NCBI RefSeq assembly: GCF_000421585.1
Contig: NZ_ATXH01000006.1
Location: forward strand, 39,728 to 103,727
Direction of reading: 5' to 3'
Length of the DNA stretch: 64,000 bases
Source: Thermodesulfatator atlanticus DSM 21156
GTDB taxonomy: Bacteria; Desulfobacterota; Thermodesulfobacteria; Thermodesulfobacteriales; Thermodesulfatatoraceae
Below the pieces are notes generated by a model. The model saw only the letters and a list, made by a program, of their open reading frames with translations. It did no database searches and was not told the origin of the DNA. A program made the translations under genes and the position numbers. Each line of letters begins with the position of its first letter. Position 1 is the first letter of the stretch. Positions 44,412 to 55,029 of the stretch are shown piece by piece.

Positions 44412-46059
44412 TTTAGGTTGTTTTTTACTGTTCATTTTTTCAGCTCAAGCCCACTCAAGATGCCAGCCTGGGGAGGCTTATTATTTCTTCCTGGTGGGAG
44501 AGTACTTTATTCAGCAAAATGACATCGCCCAGGCTCAACAGGCCCTTGAAAGAGTAGTCAAGTGCGACCCTAAGGCCGTAACCCCCAAAAAAGAACTCTT
44601 GAAAATTTATGCCGAAAAAGGCCTTTATAATAAAGCCATCTCTTTGGCCCAGAAAATACTTGCTCAAAATCCTGATGACAAAGAGACTCTTTTCTTTTTA
44701 GCCAAGCTTTACTGGGCCCAAAAAAGAGAAGCCCGGGCGATAGAGACCCTTGAAAGGTTGCTTGAAAAGCATCCCGATTATGAAGAAGCCCTTTCAACAC
44801 TTGCTTCTATTTACCTTCAGCGCCATGATCTCAACGGAGCCATCAAAGTTTTTGAACGCCTGGTCAAAAAAGAACCTCAAAATGCCTCCATCTATTTAGA
44901 ACTAGCACGGCTTTACCGTCGTAAGGGAGATTTTGACAAGGCGCGTACGTATTACCAGAAAGCCCTTGAGCTATCTCACGGAAAACTAAGAATAGTCATT
45001 GAATATGGCGATTTTCTTGAAAAAATAGGCGCTTTTAAAGAGGCGCAAAAGCTTTACGAAAACGCCCTTAAACAAAACCCGGAACAATTTCACCTCTATG
45101 AAGCGTTGCTAAGGCTTTATATCGGAGCAGGAAATTTTGAAAAAGCGCTTCATACCATTGAACGCTTAGAGGAAATCATAGGCCCTAATCCCCGGTTGTT
45201 GCTTCGCAAGGCCCTGATTCTACTTGACTTAAACCGAGACCAAGAAGCCCTAAAAATTCTCAAAGAAGTAGTCAAAAAACACCCAGAAGACTATACCGCC
45301 AAATTCTACTTAGGTGTTGCCTTTGAACGGGTTGGCCAGAAGGAAAAGGCCCTTAAAATCTACAAAAGTATCCCCCCAGATGCAGATGTTTTTCCTTTGG
45401 CTATCAGAAGGGTAGCAGCCCTAACTAATGATCCCCAAGAAATCTATCATCTTTTTGAAAAGGCGCTTCAAGCGAACCCTGACAATAAAGAACTTTATCG
45501 TATGGCGGCAAGCATCTTTAACCAGCTAGATGCTTGTAACCTGGGGATTTCTCTTCTTAGCGAAGGACTTAAAAAATTTCCTGATGATTTGGATCTTGCC
45601 ACATCGTATGCCATTCTTCTGGTTTGCGAAGGAAAGGACGAAGAAATTTTAAAAGTTCTTGAGCCTTTTCTTGAAAAATATCCCGATGATCCCACGCTGC
45701 TTAATTTTGTAGGCTATACCCTGGCGGACCTTAATCGTGACCTTGATAGGGCAGAGAAATATATCAAAAAGGCCCTTTCTCTTAAGCCCAATGACGGCTA
45801 CATCGTCGATAGTCTTGCCTGGGTTTATTACCGCAAAGGGAAATATGAAGAAGCCTTAAAAGAAATTGAAAGGGCCCTTAGCCTTTCACCTGATGATCCT
45901 ATAATCCACGAACACCACGGCGATATCTTAAAGGCCCTGGGGCTCTTTAAAGAGGCGTGTAAAGCTTACCAAAAGGCCCTTTCCCTTGCGCAAAAAGTCC
46001 GTGACCGCGAAAGAATCGAAGGCAAGATTAAAAGGCTGTGTGGCGATATCTCTTCGTAA
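44374..46059 (+). CDS. secreted tetratricopeptide-repeat protein
   Basis: 561 residues: a signal peptide (SLGCFLLFIFSAQAHS) then about fourteen TPR units covering nearly all the rest, with repeated ALxxxPxxxEALxxLAxxY-type pattern. A periplasmic scaffold or assembly factor. It starts inside the rpoH 3' end (38-nt overlap) and overlaps the LolB-like lipoprotein gene by 22 nt, so the pair probably work in the envelope together, perhaps in outer-membrane assembly. Confidence 0.88.
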   Translation: MQKTILWPLKVLSLGCFLLFIFSAQAHSRCQPGEAYYFFLVGEYFIQQNDIAQAQQALERVVKCDPKAVTPKKELLKIYAEKGLYNKAISLAQKILAQNPDDKETLFFLAKLYWAQKREARAIETLERLLEKHPDYEEALSTLASIYLQRHDLNGAIKVFERLVKKEPQNASIYLELARLYRRKGDFDKARTYYQKALELSHGKLRIVIEYGDFLEKIGAFKEAQKLYENALKQNPEQFHLYEALLRLYIGAGNFEKALHTIERLEEIIGPNPRLLLRKALILLDLNRDQEALKILKEVVKKHPEDYTAKFYLGVAFERVGQKEKALKIYKSIPPDADVFPLAIRRVAALTNDPQEIYHLFEKALQANPDNKELYRMAASIFNQLDACNLGISLLSEGLKKFPDDLDLATSYAILLVCEGKDEEILKVLEPFLEKYPDDPTLLNFVGYTLADLNRDLDRAEKYIKKALSLKPNDGYIVDSLAWVYYRKGKYEEALKEIERALSLSPDDPIIHEHHGDILKALGLFKEACKAYQKALSLAQKVRDRERIEGKIKRLCGDISS

Positions 46060-46703
46060 TAGTTTTGTTGGTGCTTGCATCTTGCGCACCGCCAAAGCCG
46101 GTGTCCTGGCAACCGCCACTTAAAGAGTTCTTTGGTGCTCAGGGTTTTGCCTCGTACCAGATAGACACCCCCAAAGGCCGTTTCCACGGAGAGGCCTTTG
46201 TTTTAGCGGGTGCGGATTTTATCTATTTTGAAGTCCCAAGCCCTTTTGGCCTCACCCTTTATCAGGGAATTGTCTATGAAAATCACGCAGAAATAATCGA
46301 TTTTTTACGCAAACAAATCTATTTTTTTGAATTTTCATTTCCCAAAGAGATTTATTCCCACTGGGGGAACATTTTCTTTGGATTTTTCCCTTACGAGTGG
46401 TCTAAGTATGCCACGGCATACCGTGAAGATAAGGGCTTTTGCTTAAAAGTTTCTTTTGCTGGAAAAAAGCAAGTGCTTGCCTTTTTTTCCGATGAGGGGA
46501 AACTTACTTCTTTAGAGATAAAGTGCCCACCAGCTAAACTAAAGTTTAATTATCGTGAGAACAGCACCAAACTTATTATTCCGCGCTTAAGAAGCAAGGC
46601 CGATTTTAGTTACCAGGGTTTAAGGCTTCTTTCTTCAAAGCCAACTATGCCGCAGCTTTTTACGCCGAGGGGTTTTAAAGTGCTTTTTTATGCTATCAAA
46701 TAG
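46038..46703 (+). CDS. LolB-like outer-membrane lipoprotein
   Basis: 221 residues, GTG start. Lipoprotein signal peptide FVIVLLVLASC with lipidated cysteine at residue 16. The remainder is beta-rich with a pattern of LolB/DUF4292-like lipoproteins (GRFHGEAFVLAGADFIYFEV, PFGLTLYQGIVYENHAEII). It may receive lipoproteins at the outer membrane, but similarity is weak and other DUF4292-like roles remain possible. Confidence 0.65.
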   Translation: MWRYLFVIVLLVLASCAPPKPVSWQPPLKEFFGAQGFASYQIDTPKGRFHGEAFVLAGADFIYFEVPSPFGLTLYQGIVYENHAEIIDFLRKQIYFFEFSFPKEIYSHWGNIFFGFFPYEWSKYATAYREDKGFCLKVSFAGKKQVLAFFSDEGKLTSLEIKCPPAKLKFNYRENSTKLIIPRLRSKADFSYQGLRLLSSKPTMPQLFTPRGFKVLFYAIK

Positions 46704-46707
46704 CCTT

Positions 46708-47544
46708 CTAAAGGCCCAATTCTTTTTTTACTTCGTCTGACAATTTAAAAGAGTGTTCTTCTCCGGGGAAAAGCCCGTTTTTTACTTCTTCAAGATAGGC
46801 CAAAATGGCCTTGCGTCCGGTTTCAGCCATATTGGTGTAGGACTTAACAAACTTAGGGCGAAAGGCCTCAAAAAGCCCCAATAAATCAGGAAGCACAAGG
46901 ATCTGGCCATCACACTGGGCCCCAGCTCCAATGCCAATGGTAGGGATAGAGATTTCGCGGGTTATGTAGGCGGCAAGCTCTTTGGGCACGCACTCAAGCA
47001 CCAGGGAAAAAACTCCGGCCTCTTCAAGGGCCTTGGCGTCTTCTATTAGCTTGCGCGCGGAGCTAACGTCTTTTCCCTGAACCTTGAACCCGCCAAGGGC
47101 ATGGGCCCGCTGAGGGGTAAGCCCAATATGCCCCATCACAGGGATTCCGGCTTTAACAACAGCTGCAATGGTTTCAGCTATCTCCTGGCCACCTTCTATC
47201 TTTACGGCCTGACAGCCCGCTTCTTTCAGGAAACGCCCGGCGTTTTTAATGGCTTCAGAAACGCTTGTCTGATATGAAAGAAAAGGCATATCCCCCACCA
47301 CGAGCGCCCGCTTGGCGCCTCTGGCTACCGCCCGCGAAAAAAGAAGCATCTCTTCCATGGTTATGGGAAGCGTGTCTTCATAACCAAGGACTATCATCGC
47401 TGCGGAATCACCCACCAGGATGATGTCTATCCCTGCTTCATCAAGGATCCTTGCCCATAAAACATCATAGGCGGTAAGAGCTGCTATTTTTTCTTTATCT
47501 TTTTTGGCAATGATTTCAGGAACCGTGATTTTGGAAGAGGCCAT
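46708..47544 (-). CDS. panB: 3-methyl-2-oxobutanoate hydroxymethyltransferase PanB
   Basis: 278 residues. [44 protein letters not shown] and MGHIGLTPQ are standard for PanB, the first enzyme of pantothenate synthesis. I chose ATG at 47544 ([10 protein letters not shown]); the frame runs to 47565 but adds residues inside ruvB. Overlaps ruvB by 29 nt. Confidence 0.95.
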   Translation of the reverse strand: MASSKITVPEIIAKKDKEKIAALTAYDVLWARILDEAGIDIILVGDSAAMIVLGYEDTLPITMEEMLLFSRAVARGAKRALVVGDMPFLSYQTSVSEAIKNAGRFLKEAGCQAVKIEGGQEIAETIAAVVKAGIPVMGHIGLTPQRAHALGGFKVQGKDVSSARKLIEDAKALEEAGVFSLVLECVPKELAAYITREISIPTIGIGAGAQCDGQILVLPDLLGLFEAFRPKFVKSYTNMAETGRKAILAYLEEVKNGLFPGEEHSFKLSDEVKKELGL

Positions 47545-48496
47545 AGGTCTTGCTCCTTTTGGCAAAGTATTCGTAAGCCCGGTTGGTTATCACCCGACCG
47601 CGCTTGGTGCGTCTTATAAAACCAAGCCTGATAAGAAAGGGTTCATAGACGTCTTCTAAGGTGCGTGGGTCTTCGCAAAGGGCCGTGGCAAGGGTGTCAA
47701 GCCCTACAGGGCCACCGTCGAATTTTTCGATAATGGTTTTGATGAGCAGGCGGTCAAAGGGGCCAAGGCCGTGCTCGTCAAGGTCCATGAGGGTAAGGGC
47801 TTTTTGGGCAATCTCAAAGGTGATGTTTTTTTCTTCAGCCACACAGGCAAAATCAAGCACCCGGCGCAGCAAGCGGTTGGCAATGCGCGGGGTGCCACGA
47901 GAGCGTCTGGCAATCTCTTGTGCCGCTTTTTTTTCGATATTTATGCCTAAGTTTTTGGCGGTTTGGGTGATAATGGCGCTGAGCTCGTCTTCGTTGTAAA
48001 AATCAAGCTTAAAGCTTATGCCAAAGCGGTCTCTTAACGGGGCAGAAAGAAGCCCGCTTCTGGTGGTCGCTCCTACTAAAGTAAACCGCGGGAGATTAAG
48101 CCTTAAGATGCGTGCCCCTGGGCCTTTTCCCACCACGATGTCTAACTTGAAGTCTTCCATAGCAGGGTAAAGGATTTCTTCTACCGCTGCAGGCAAGCGG
48201 TGGATTTCGTCTATGAAAAGCACGTCTCTTTCAGAAAGATTAGTGAGAATAGCAGCAAGGTCTCCCGGGCGTTCCAGGGTAGCCCCTGAGGTTACGTGGA
48301 TGTTTGTACCAAGCTCAGCAGCAATAATGTGGGCAAGGGTGGTTTTGCCAAGGCCTGGGAAGCCTGTTAAAAGCACGTGGTCAAGGGCGTCTTGCCTGGC
48401 ACGGGCTGCAGAAAGATAGACCTTTAGTTCTTTTTTTACGTCTTCCTGGCCAATGTAGGCCTCAAGGTTTTGTGGGCGAATTTCCTGATATGCCAT
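47516..48496 (-). CDS. ruvB: Holliday junction helicase RuvB
   Basis: 326 residues: [18 protein letters not shown], Walker [17 protein letters not shown], Walker [29 protein letters not shown] and the C-terminal winged helix with [13 protein letters not shown]. Drives branch migration with RuvA, next upstream. Confidence 0.97.
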   Translation of the reverse strand: MAYQEIRPQNLEAYIGQEDVKKELKVYLSAARARQDALDHVLLTGFPGLGKTTLAHIIAAELGTNIHVTSGATLERPGDLAAILTNLSERDVLFIDEIHRLPAAVEEILYPAMEDFKLDIVVGKGPGARILRLNLPRFTLVGATTRSGLLSAPLRDRFGISFKLDFYNEDELSAIITQTAKNLGINIEKKAAQEIARRSRGTPRIANRLLRRVLDFACVAEEKNITFEIAQKALTLMDLDEHGLGPFDRLLIKTIIEKFDGGPVGLDTLATALCEDPRTLEDVYEPFLIRLGFIRRTKRGRVITNRAYEYFAKRSKTYGLFQNHGS

Positions 48497-48546
48497 AATT
48501 TTTCAATTGTAGCCCGAAAGCTTTCTAAGCGGAAAAAATTATACTG

Positions 48547-49116
48547 TTAAAGTGTTCCTGAAAGCTCTTTTAGGGCTTTTTTGATAATCTCTGCTAAATC
48601 TTCCCCTTCTTTAAATACCTTTTCAAGGGCAAGCCTTGCTTCTTTTTCTGCAAAACCAAGGTTAAGCAGGGCCGTGAGGGCCTCGCTATAAAGGGTGCTT
48701 GTTCTTCCTGGTTTAAACCCAAGTTTGGCACGCAATTCAACGCAGAGTTTTTCAGCCCGTCTCGGGCCTATTCCTGGCACCTTAGAAAGGCTTTCAAGGT
48801 CATTTTGAGCCACCACTTCGGCAAAGCGTGCCGGGCTAAACACGCCCAGGATATTTAAGGCAAGCCTTGGCCCAAGGCTTGAGACGCTTATCAGCTTTTC
48901 AAAAAGCTCTTTTGATTCCCAGTCCTCAAAACCGTAGAGCTCAAGGACTTCGCCCCTTAAACGCAAGGTTACGTAAAGGGTTAAGTGGTGGCCCTCATCA
49001 GGGAGTTTTGCGAGCAAAGCCTGGGGCACGCAAATTTCTAGAACAACAGGGCCAGTGGCCACATAGACTTTGTTTAATCCCTTGCGGACAACTATCCCTT
49101 TAACCTGGGCAAGCAT
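48547..49116 (-). CDS. ruvA: Holliday junction DNA-binding protein RuvA
   Basis: 189 residues: [20 protein letters not shown], helix-hairpin-helix motifs (SLSKVPGIGPRRAEKLCVEL) and a C-terminal RuvB-binding domain (ALLNLGFAEKEARLALEKV). Forms the tetrameric junction platform. Overlaps ruvC by 17 nt. Confidence 0.95.
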   Translation of the reverse strand: MLAQVKGIVVRKGLNKVYVATGPVVLEICVPQALLAKLPDEGHHLTLYVTLRLRGEVLELYGFEDWESKELFEKLISVSSLGPRLALNILGVFSPARFAEVVAQNDLESLSKVPGIGPRRAEKLCVELRAKLGFKPGRTSTLYSEALTALLNLGFAEKEARLALEKVFKEGEDLAEIIKKALKELSGTL

Positions 49117-49579
49117 GGGTAAACCTCATTTTCTGGGCGTGAAAGATGGCCACGGCCAAGGCGTCTGAGGCGTCGGTGGGCAGATCTTCTTTAAGGCCAA
49201 GGAGAGTTTTCACCATGTAGCGTAATTGCTCTTTAGAGGCATTGCCGTAGCCTGTTAGGGCCTTTTTTACCTCAAGGGGGTGGTAGAAGAAGATGCTTTT
49301 ACCGGTGCTTGCCGCGGCGATTATGGCAGCTCCTTGCGCCTGGCCAAGTTTTAAAGCTGCCCGGGGAAAGGTCTCTGGTATTACCTCTTCAAAGGCTACG
49401 GCCGCTGGGTCAAACTTTTCAATCAGGGTTAAGATCTCGCGGTGGATCCTTAAAAGCCGTTCGGCAAGGGTCTTTTCTTTTAAACGTATCACGCCCCAGG
49501 CAACAGGGATCTCGCGGCTTTCAATAACTCCATAGCCTGTTACCTGGGATCCCGGGTCAATGCCTAAAATGCGCATCAA
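49100..49579 (-). CDS. ruvC: crossover junction endodeoxyribonuclease RuvC
   Basis: 159 residues: [17 protein letters not shown] with catalytic D7, the VAFEEVIPE acidic motif, and [16 protein letters not shown] near the C-terminus. Resolves Holliday junctions. It overlaps yebC by 4 nt; yebC-ruvC-ruvA-ruvB is a usual bacterial order. Confidence 0.96.
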   Translation of the reverse strand: MMRILGIDPGSQVTGYGVIESREIPVAWGVIRLKEKTLAERLLRIHREILTLIEKFDPAAVAFEEVIPETFPRAALKLGQAQGAAIIAAASTGKSIFFYHPLEVKKALTGYGNASKEQLRYMVKTLLGLKEDLPTDASDALAVAIFHAQKMRFTHACPG

Positions 49580-50334
49580 ATGTTGGCACCTACGCGTTCC
49601 ATGAGTTCGTCGGGAATATCAAAATTGGCATAGACCTGTTGCACGTCATCGTGGTCTTCCAGGGTTTCCATCAGGCGCAACATTTGCTGCACGGTTTTTT
49701 CGTCTTCAAGCTTCACCGTTGATTTTGGGACCATGGTCACCTTGGCAGAGTCTATCTTAAAACCCGCTTTTTCAAGGGCTGTTTTAACGGTTTCAAGGTC
49801 TTGAGGGAGGGTAATGATTTCAAATTCACTTTCGTATTCCCGCACGTCTTCGGCACCGGCCTCAAGGGCTTCTTCCAAAAGCTTTTCTTCATCTGCGCCT
49901 TCTTTGGGGACGATGATTAAGCCCTTTTGTTCAAACACCCAGGCCACCGCGCCTGGCTCAGCAAGGTTCCCACCGCATTTGCTAAAAATATGGCGAAGCT
50001 CAGAAACCGTGCGGCGTTTGTTATCGGTTACGCTTTTTATGAGCACGGCTACCCCGCCAGGGCCATAGCCCTCATAGACCACTTCTTCCCAGGTCATGCC
50101 AGGTTCCTGGCCGGTGCCCTTGCGGATAGCACGCTCGATATTCTCTTTGGGCATATTGGCTGCCTTGGCGGCCTGGATAGCAGCACGAAGCCTTGGGTTA
50201 GCACTTGGATCCCCTCCGCCCATGCGTGCCGCTACCATTATTTCCCTAATGAGTTTGGTGAAAAGCTTCCCTCTTTTGGCATCTTGAGCAGCTTTTTTGC
50301 GCTTTATCTGGGCCCAATGAGAATGTCCTGCCAT
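49576..50334 (-). CDS. yebC: YebC/PmpR family regulator
   Basis: 252 residues with [52 protein letters not shown] and [25 protein letters not shown]1-type protein now linked to relief of ribosome stalling as well as transcription. First gene of the ruv operon; ATG at 50334 is preceded by AGGAGAGGTG on the minus strand. Confidence 0.96.
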   Translation of the reverse strand: MAGHSHWAQIKRKKAAQDAKRGKLFTKLIREIMVAARMGGGDPSANPRLRAAIQAAKAANMPKENIERAIRKGTGQEPGMTWEEVVYEGYGPGGVAVLIKSVTDNKRRTVSELRHIFSKCGGNLAEPGAVAWVFEQKGLIIVPKEGADEEKLLEEALEAGAEDVREYESEFEIITLPQDLETVKTALEKAGFKIDSAKVTMVPKSTVKLEDEKTVQQMLRLMETLEDHDDVQQVYANFDIPDELMERVGANI

Positions 50335-50586
50335 GATTCACCTCTCCTTTTTTAGAGCTTTCGAAATCTTAGCCAGTTTTACACTTTTTTGCAAAAAATA
50401 CCCGGAAATATCAATTCTTTGAAGCCTTAACCAAATTTTGACACTGCGTTTCAGGAGTTCGCTTTGCCATAGACACCTTTCAAAGGATTGGCCAATAAAT
50501 AACAGCTTTTTTATTGATAAAAACTATTTGACTAATTTTTTGTTCCGATATAGAAAGTTTTTTCGTTTCAGAAAAGAGGAGGTGCT

Positions 50587-53500
50587 ATGAAAAGGCGAGA
50601 GTTTTTAAAGTTAAATGTGGCGGGCTTTGTTTGTTGGGTAGCAGCTTCTCTTGAGGTCCCCAGGGTTTTTGCCAAGGCCTCTTTTAGGCCGGTTCTTATT
50701 TGGGATAAGTCCCGTTGTTTGGGTTGCAGGGCCTGCATGGCCGCCTGTCAGCTTGAGCGGGGCTATGAGCCGGAAGAAATGGTGTTAAAGCTCAACCCCT
50801 ACGAAGAGGGGACGCCCCCTGAGGTTAAAGTTTCTTTTAAGCGCGAAGTTTGTCGGCAGTGCCAAGAACCCACCTGTGTTGAAGCTTGTGCGCAAAAGGC
50901 CCTCTCGCGTCTTCCCTCTGGAGTTGTTGAAGTAAATCAGGAACGCTGTGTGGGTTGCGGTGATTGTGTGGAGGCCTGTCCCTATCAAGGGGTTTCTCTT
51001 TTTGAAGGAAAGGCGATCAAGTGTGACCTTTGCCTTGATTTGGTTAAAGAGGGCCAGTGGCCCCGGTGTGCTGCTGTTTGTCCTTCAGGGGCCCTTGTTT
51101 TTGGCAACCTGGCTTCTCCAACAGGTGCCCTTGCCAAACTTCTTGCTGCTAATCCAGCCCTTTTAGATGCTTTGAGGCGTCATCTTAACATAGCGGTGCC
51201 CAAGGGAGCGCCTGATAAACCCGATCTTATTGCAAAGGAGCCTCATCTCCCTGAAGGTGTGCGCCTTGCCTATACCACCTGTCTTGCGTGTAATGCCAGG
51301 TGTGGCCTGCGGGTTTGGGTAAAAGACGATGAAGTCATCCGCGTGGAAGGAAACCCCTATCATCCTTACAACCGCGCAGGCAAACATATTCCCTACGAAA
51401 CTCCCCTTAAGGATGCGATTCTTGAAAAAGCAGGCATTTGTGCCAAGCCGCTTTTTGATAACGACTATTTGAAAAACCCTTATCGCATTCGGGTCCCTCT
51501 TAAACGAAACGGCCCAAGGGGTTCAGGTAAGTTTGTGCCTATTTCCTGGGAGACCTTGATTAAAGAGATCGCAGAGGGAGGTAAACTTTTTGCCCATCTT
51601 GGGGATGATACTTATTACCCCGGGATAAAAGACGTTCTCTCTGATAAGCCCATTGACCCTTCCGCCCCGGAGCTTGGTCCTAAGCGCAACCAATTGATAT
51701 GGATTACCGGGCGCTCTCAAGCAGGGCGTAAACACTTTATAAAGCGTTTTGTTAATCAGGCTGTTGGTTCCAAAAACTGTATCGGCCATACTGACATCTG
51801 CGGTCTTGGTTTTCGCATGGGTAACTACGCTTTCTCCGACGGCAAACAGGTAGAATTCAAAGCCGATTTCTTGAATGCCGAATACATTCTGGTCTTTGGG
51901 GCCAACCTTTATGCTGCGCTTCAGCCAAGCCTCACCTTTGTGGGAAGTATCCTTGCTGACCGGGTTGCCCAGGGCAAGCTAAAGTTCGTGGTGATAGATC
52001 CCAGGGCCCATGAAGCTACGCATAGTGCCGCAGAATGGATCCCTGTTAAACCTGGTAAGGATGGTGCCCTTGCCCTGGGGATTTTACGAGTGCTCTTAGA
52101 AGAAGGGCTCTTTGACAGGGATTTTCTTTCAATTCCCAGTCTTGATGCCGCGAAAAAGAAAATACGCAATGTTTTCACTAACGCCACCCATTTGGTTGTT
52201 CTTGAGGGAGACGAAGCCGGCCGTTTCTTGCGGGCCAAGGACCTTCCAGGTCTTTCTGGTGATGAACCGGTGGTGGTTAAAGACGGGCGCCTTGTGCCGG
52301 CAAGCAAGTGTTTAACCGCACAACTTGAATGGGAAGGCGAAGTTTCTGGCAAAAAGGTAAAAACAGCCTTTTTGCTCTTTAAAGAATCGGTTTTTAAGCA
52401 TCCGCTTTCTTTTTACGCGCAAGAATCAGGCGTTGACGAAGGCACCATCAGACGACTTGCCCATGATTTTGCCAGGCATGGTGCAAAAAGTGTGGCCTTT
52501 GCTTATCACGGGGGCGGAAACTATGTAGGCGGGGCCTATGCCAGCTACGCTATAGCGCTTTTAAATGCCTTGGCTGGCAATGTGAACCTTAAAGGCGGCT
52601 ACCTCTGCCCTGGGAAAGGTGCGGCTCCCTGGCGCAAAGGCTTGTATGACCTTAAAAAATTCCCGGGAGCTAAAAAGCCTAAAGGGATAAAGATTTCGCG
52701 CGAAAAAGCCGCCTATGAAAAAACAAGCGAGTTTCGCAAAAATGGCTATCCCTCAAAGCTTCCGTGGTTTCCTTTTACCAAAGGAGGGCTATCACTTTCG
52801 GCTCTAGCAGGAATTGACCAGGCCTATCCCTATCCTGCCAAGATCCTTTTTACGTATTTTTACAATCCCGTTTACACTACTCCTGGCGGCAGGCGGTTTA
52901 TAGAAACACTCAAGTGCACTAAGCGAGTCCCCTTGCACGTTTCCATTGACGTTACCGTTAACGAAACCAATATCTACGCGGATTACATTGTCCCGGACAT
53001 TACTTATCTTGAGGGGCAGTATGGCTTTTTAACACCTCATGCCCCTGGCGAGAAGTTTACCGCGGTGCGCACACCGCTTGTGCTACCTAAAACCGGCCAG
53101 ACCAAAGACGGCAGACCCTTTTGCCTGGAAACCTTCCTGATAGACCTTGCGGTTTATCTGGGGCTTCCAGGATTTGGCCCAAAGGCCATCCCTGGAAAAG
53201 ACGGCCTTTATCCTCTTTATCAGGCGGAAGACTACTACCTGAGAGGGATCGCTAACTTGGCTTATAACGCCAAAGTCAAGCCTGCCTCAAAGGAAGAACA
53301 AGACTTTGTCGCCAAAAACTATCTTGTGGCACAATTTGAAGACTTGCTCCCTGAAGATGAATGGCAAAGGGTATGCACGGTGCTTGTGCGTGGCGGGGTC
53401 TTTTATCCGTCTGATACCGTGTTTGACTCCCGTGGGAATTTCAAAGCAGGGATCCCCAAGGTTTGCCTTTGGAACGAAAAACTTGCTCTTAGTCGCAACA

Positions 53501-54075
53501 GTCTAACGGGGAACCCTTTCTGGGGCACCGTACGCTATGAAATCTCCCGTGACGCCTTTGGTAGTAGCATCGCAGAGCTTGATAAAGACTTCCCTCTTAC
53601 GCTTATTAGTCACAAGACGGCCCTTCACACCCAGTCACGAACGATTTGCTATCGTAAGGCCCTGGTTTACGAAGGAGAGCCTCATCTCCTACTAAATCCA
53701 AAAGATGCCAAACGCCTTGGTTTAAAGGACGGGCAAAGCGTAAGGGTGTGGTCCCGCTCTTTTAAAGAGGGTTTAAAGGCAAAGGTAAAGATTTCTTCTC
53801 TCGTGCGTCCTGGATGCAGCGTTTATCCCTTTCATTACGGACACACCCAGCATGGAGCTTCTTCTTTAATAGTTAAAAACGGCTCCCAGGTCTTTTTAGG
53901 GGGTGCGGCGATTTTTGACGGCATGCGCCTTATCCCGGATGAAAAAAGAAAAATAGGCTTTAACCCTAACGTTCTTAGTCGTTTAGACGAGAGTCTTTTT
54001 AATCTTCCCTTGGTGGACCTTTTAGGGGGTATCCCCGATTTCAGTAGCACGCGTATAAAAATTTCAAAAATTTAA
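50587..54075 (+). CDS. TtrB-TtrA-like fusion: four-cluster ferredoxin domain plus Mo-bis-PGD oxidoreductase
   Basis: 1162 residues. Twin-arginine signal KRREFLKLN. Residues ~36-170 form a ferredoxin domain with four 4Fe-4S sites: C44/47/50/54, C89/92/97/101, C121/124/127/131 and C146/149/161/165. The catalytic part starts near 225 with C232, C235, C239 and C285 for FS0. It tracks tetrathionate reductase TtrA closely, including HTDICGLGFRMG with the probable Mo ligand C405, LLNALAGNVNLKGG and the PYPAK...YNPVYTTPG stretch. In known systems TtrA, TtrB and the membrane anchor TtrC are separate; here A and B are one chain and no anchor gene is near. Substrate unproven (tetrathionate, selenate or another oxyanion). 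A weak promoter TTGACT/TATAGA at 50528-50554 has a 15-nt spacer; RBS GAGGAGG. Confidence 0.85.
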   Translation: MKRREFLKLNVAGFVCWVAASLEVPRVFAKASFRPVLIWDKSRCLGCRACMAACQLERGYEPEEMVLKLNPYEEGTPPEVKVSFKREVCRQCQEPTCVEACAQKALSRLPSGVVEVNQERCVGCGDCVEACPYQGVSLFEGKAIKCDLCLDLVKEGQWPRCAAVCPSGALVFGNLASPTGALAKLLAANPALLDALRRHLNIAVPKGAPDKPDLIAKEPHLPEGVRLAYTTCLACNARCGLRVWVKDDEVIRVEGNPYHPYNRAGKHIPYETPLKDAILEKAGICAKPLFDNDYLKNPYRIRVPLKRNGPRGSGKFVPISWETLIKEIAEGGKLFAHLGDDTYYPGIKDVLSDKPIDPSAPELGPKRNQLIWITGRSQAGRKHFIKRFVNQAVGSKNCIGHTDICGLGFRMGNYAFSDGKQVEFKADFLNAEYILVFGANLYAALQPSLTFVGSILADRVAQGKLKFVVIDPRAHEATHSAAEWIPVKPGKDGALALGILRVLLEEGLFDRDFLSIPSLDAAKKKIRNVFTNATHLVVLEGDEAGRFLRAKDLPGLSGDEPVVVKDGRLVPASKCLTAQLEWEGEVSGKKVKTAFLLFKESVFKHPLSFYAQESGVDEGTIRRLAHDFARHGAKSVAFAYHGGGNYVGGAYASYAIALLNALAGNVNLKGGYLCPGKGAAPWRKGLYDLKKFPGAKKPKGIKISREKAAYEKTSEFRKNGYPSKLPWFPFTKGGLSLSALAGIDQAYPYPAKILFTYFYNPVYTTPGGRRFIETLKCTKRVPLHVSIDVTVNETNIYADYIVPDITYLEGQYGFLTPHAPGEKFTAVRTPLVLPKTGQTKDGRPFCLETFLIDLAVYLGLPGFGPKAIPGKDGLYPLYQAEDYYLRGIANLAYNAKVKPASKEEQDFVAKNYLVAQFEDLLPEDEWQRVCTVLVRGGVFYPSDTVFDSRGNFKAGIPKVCLWNEKLALSRNSLTGNPFWGTVRYEISRDAFGSSIAELDKDFPLTLISHKTALHTQSRTICYRKALVYEGEPHLLLNPKDAKRLGLKDGQSVRVWSRSFKEGLKAKVKISSLVRPGCSVYPFHYGHTQHGASSLIVKNGSQVFLGGAAIFDGMRLIPDEKRKIGFNPNVLSRLDESLFNLPLVDLLGGIPDFSSTRIKISKI

Positions 54076-54087
54076 GGAGGTTTGTTT

Positions 54088-55020
54088 ATGAAGAGGTATT
54101 TGCTGGGAATCTGGTTGATTTTTATGGTGTTTGCCTTTGCCACGCAGGCCTTGGCAGCAGAAGCTACTTATTTGCTTAAGGCAAAGGTAAAAGTTGGCCC
54201 TATTTCCAAGGCCAAGCTGATTGAAATCTGGATTCCCGTCCCACCTGATGATGATTTTCAAAAGGTAGAGAGCCTTGATGTTTCTGCCCCCATGTCTTTC
54301 ATGGTGACCAAAGAGCCTGAATACGGCAACAAATTTGTCTATTTGCGCAAAGAAGGGCCTTTGCCAAAAGGTGCCGAAATTATCATTCGCGCCAAAGTGG
54401 TGCGCAAAGAGGTCGCACCTACTCCCTGGCCTGAGCGCTTGCCGGTAAGGTATTTGCTTTCTGATAAGCTTGTTCCCATAGAAAGCTTGGCCAGCCTTTC
54501 TAATGAAATCTGCAAGGGCAAAAAGACCCAAGAAGAAAAGCTGCGTGCTATTTACGACTACGTTGTATCTCACATGAAATACGACAAAAGCGGCAAGGGA
54601 TGGGGAAGAGGTGATGCCATCTGGGCCTGTAGTGCCAAACGTGGTAATTGCACAGATTTTCACAGCCTTTTCACCGCTCTTGCCAGGGCCCAGGGGATAC
54701 CTGTCGTCTTTAATATGGGGCTTCCCATTCCTCCTAAAGGCGGAGTGATTAAAGGTTATCACTGTTGGCTTTGGGCCTTCCCTGATGGCAAGCTTTATGG
54801 CATTGACGCCTCTGAGGCTGCTAAACACCCTGAAAAGAAGGAATATTTCTACGGTCATCTTTGCGAAAACAGAATTCGTCTAACAAGGGGTAGAGACATC
54901 TTGCTTGCGCCAGCCCAGCATGGGGAGCGTTTGAACTTCATTTACAAGGCTTACATGGAAGTGGATCTCAAGCCTTCGAAAGATATTCAGACTACTTACG
55001 AAGTAATTAGGAATCCGTAG
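54088..55020 (+). CDS. periplasmic transglutaminase-like protein
   Basis: 310 residues, ATG 7 nt after AAGGAGG; TTG at 54082 is too near that site. Signal peptide ending LALA-AEATY. An N-terminal immunoglobulin-like region is followed by a transglutaminase/cysteine-protease fold with the triad C in KRGNCTDFHSLF, H in GYHCWLW and D in GIDASEA. Such proteins act in protein processing or maturation. Only 12 nt after the molybdoenzyme gene, so it may help that enzyme's folding or export; this is inferred from position. Confidence 0.85.
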   Translation: MKRYLLGIWLIFMVFAFATQALAAEATYLLKAKVKVGPISKAKLIEIWIPVPPDDDFQKVESLDVSAPMSFMVTKEPEYGNKFVYLRKEGPLPKGAEIIIRAKVVRKEVAPTPWPERLPVRYLLSDKLVPIESLASLSNEICKGKKTQEEKLRAIYDYVVSHMKYDKSGKGWGRGDAIWACSAKRGNCTDFHSLFTALARAQGIPVVFNMGLPIPPKGGVIKGYHCWLWAFPDGKLYGIDASEAAKHPEKKEYFYGHLCENRIRLTRGRDILLAPAQHGERLNFIYKAYMEVDLKPSKDIQTTYEVIRNP

Positions 55021-55029
55021 CGCAAATTG

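Noticed and set aside
50488..50512. Sigma-54 type site before the molybdoenzyme
   Set aside because: TTGGCC is present but no GC pair lies at the required spacing.
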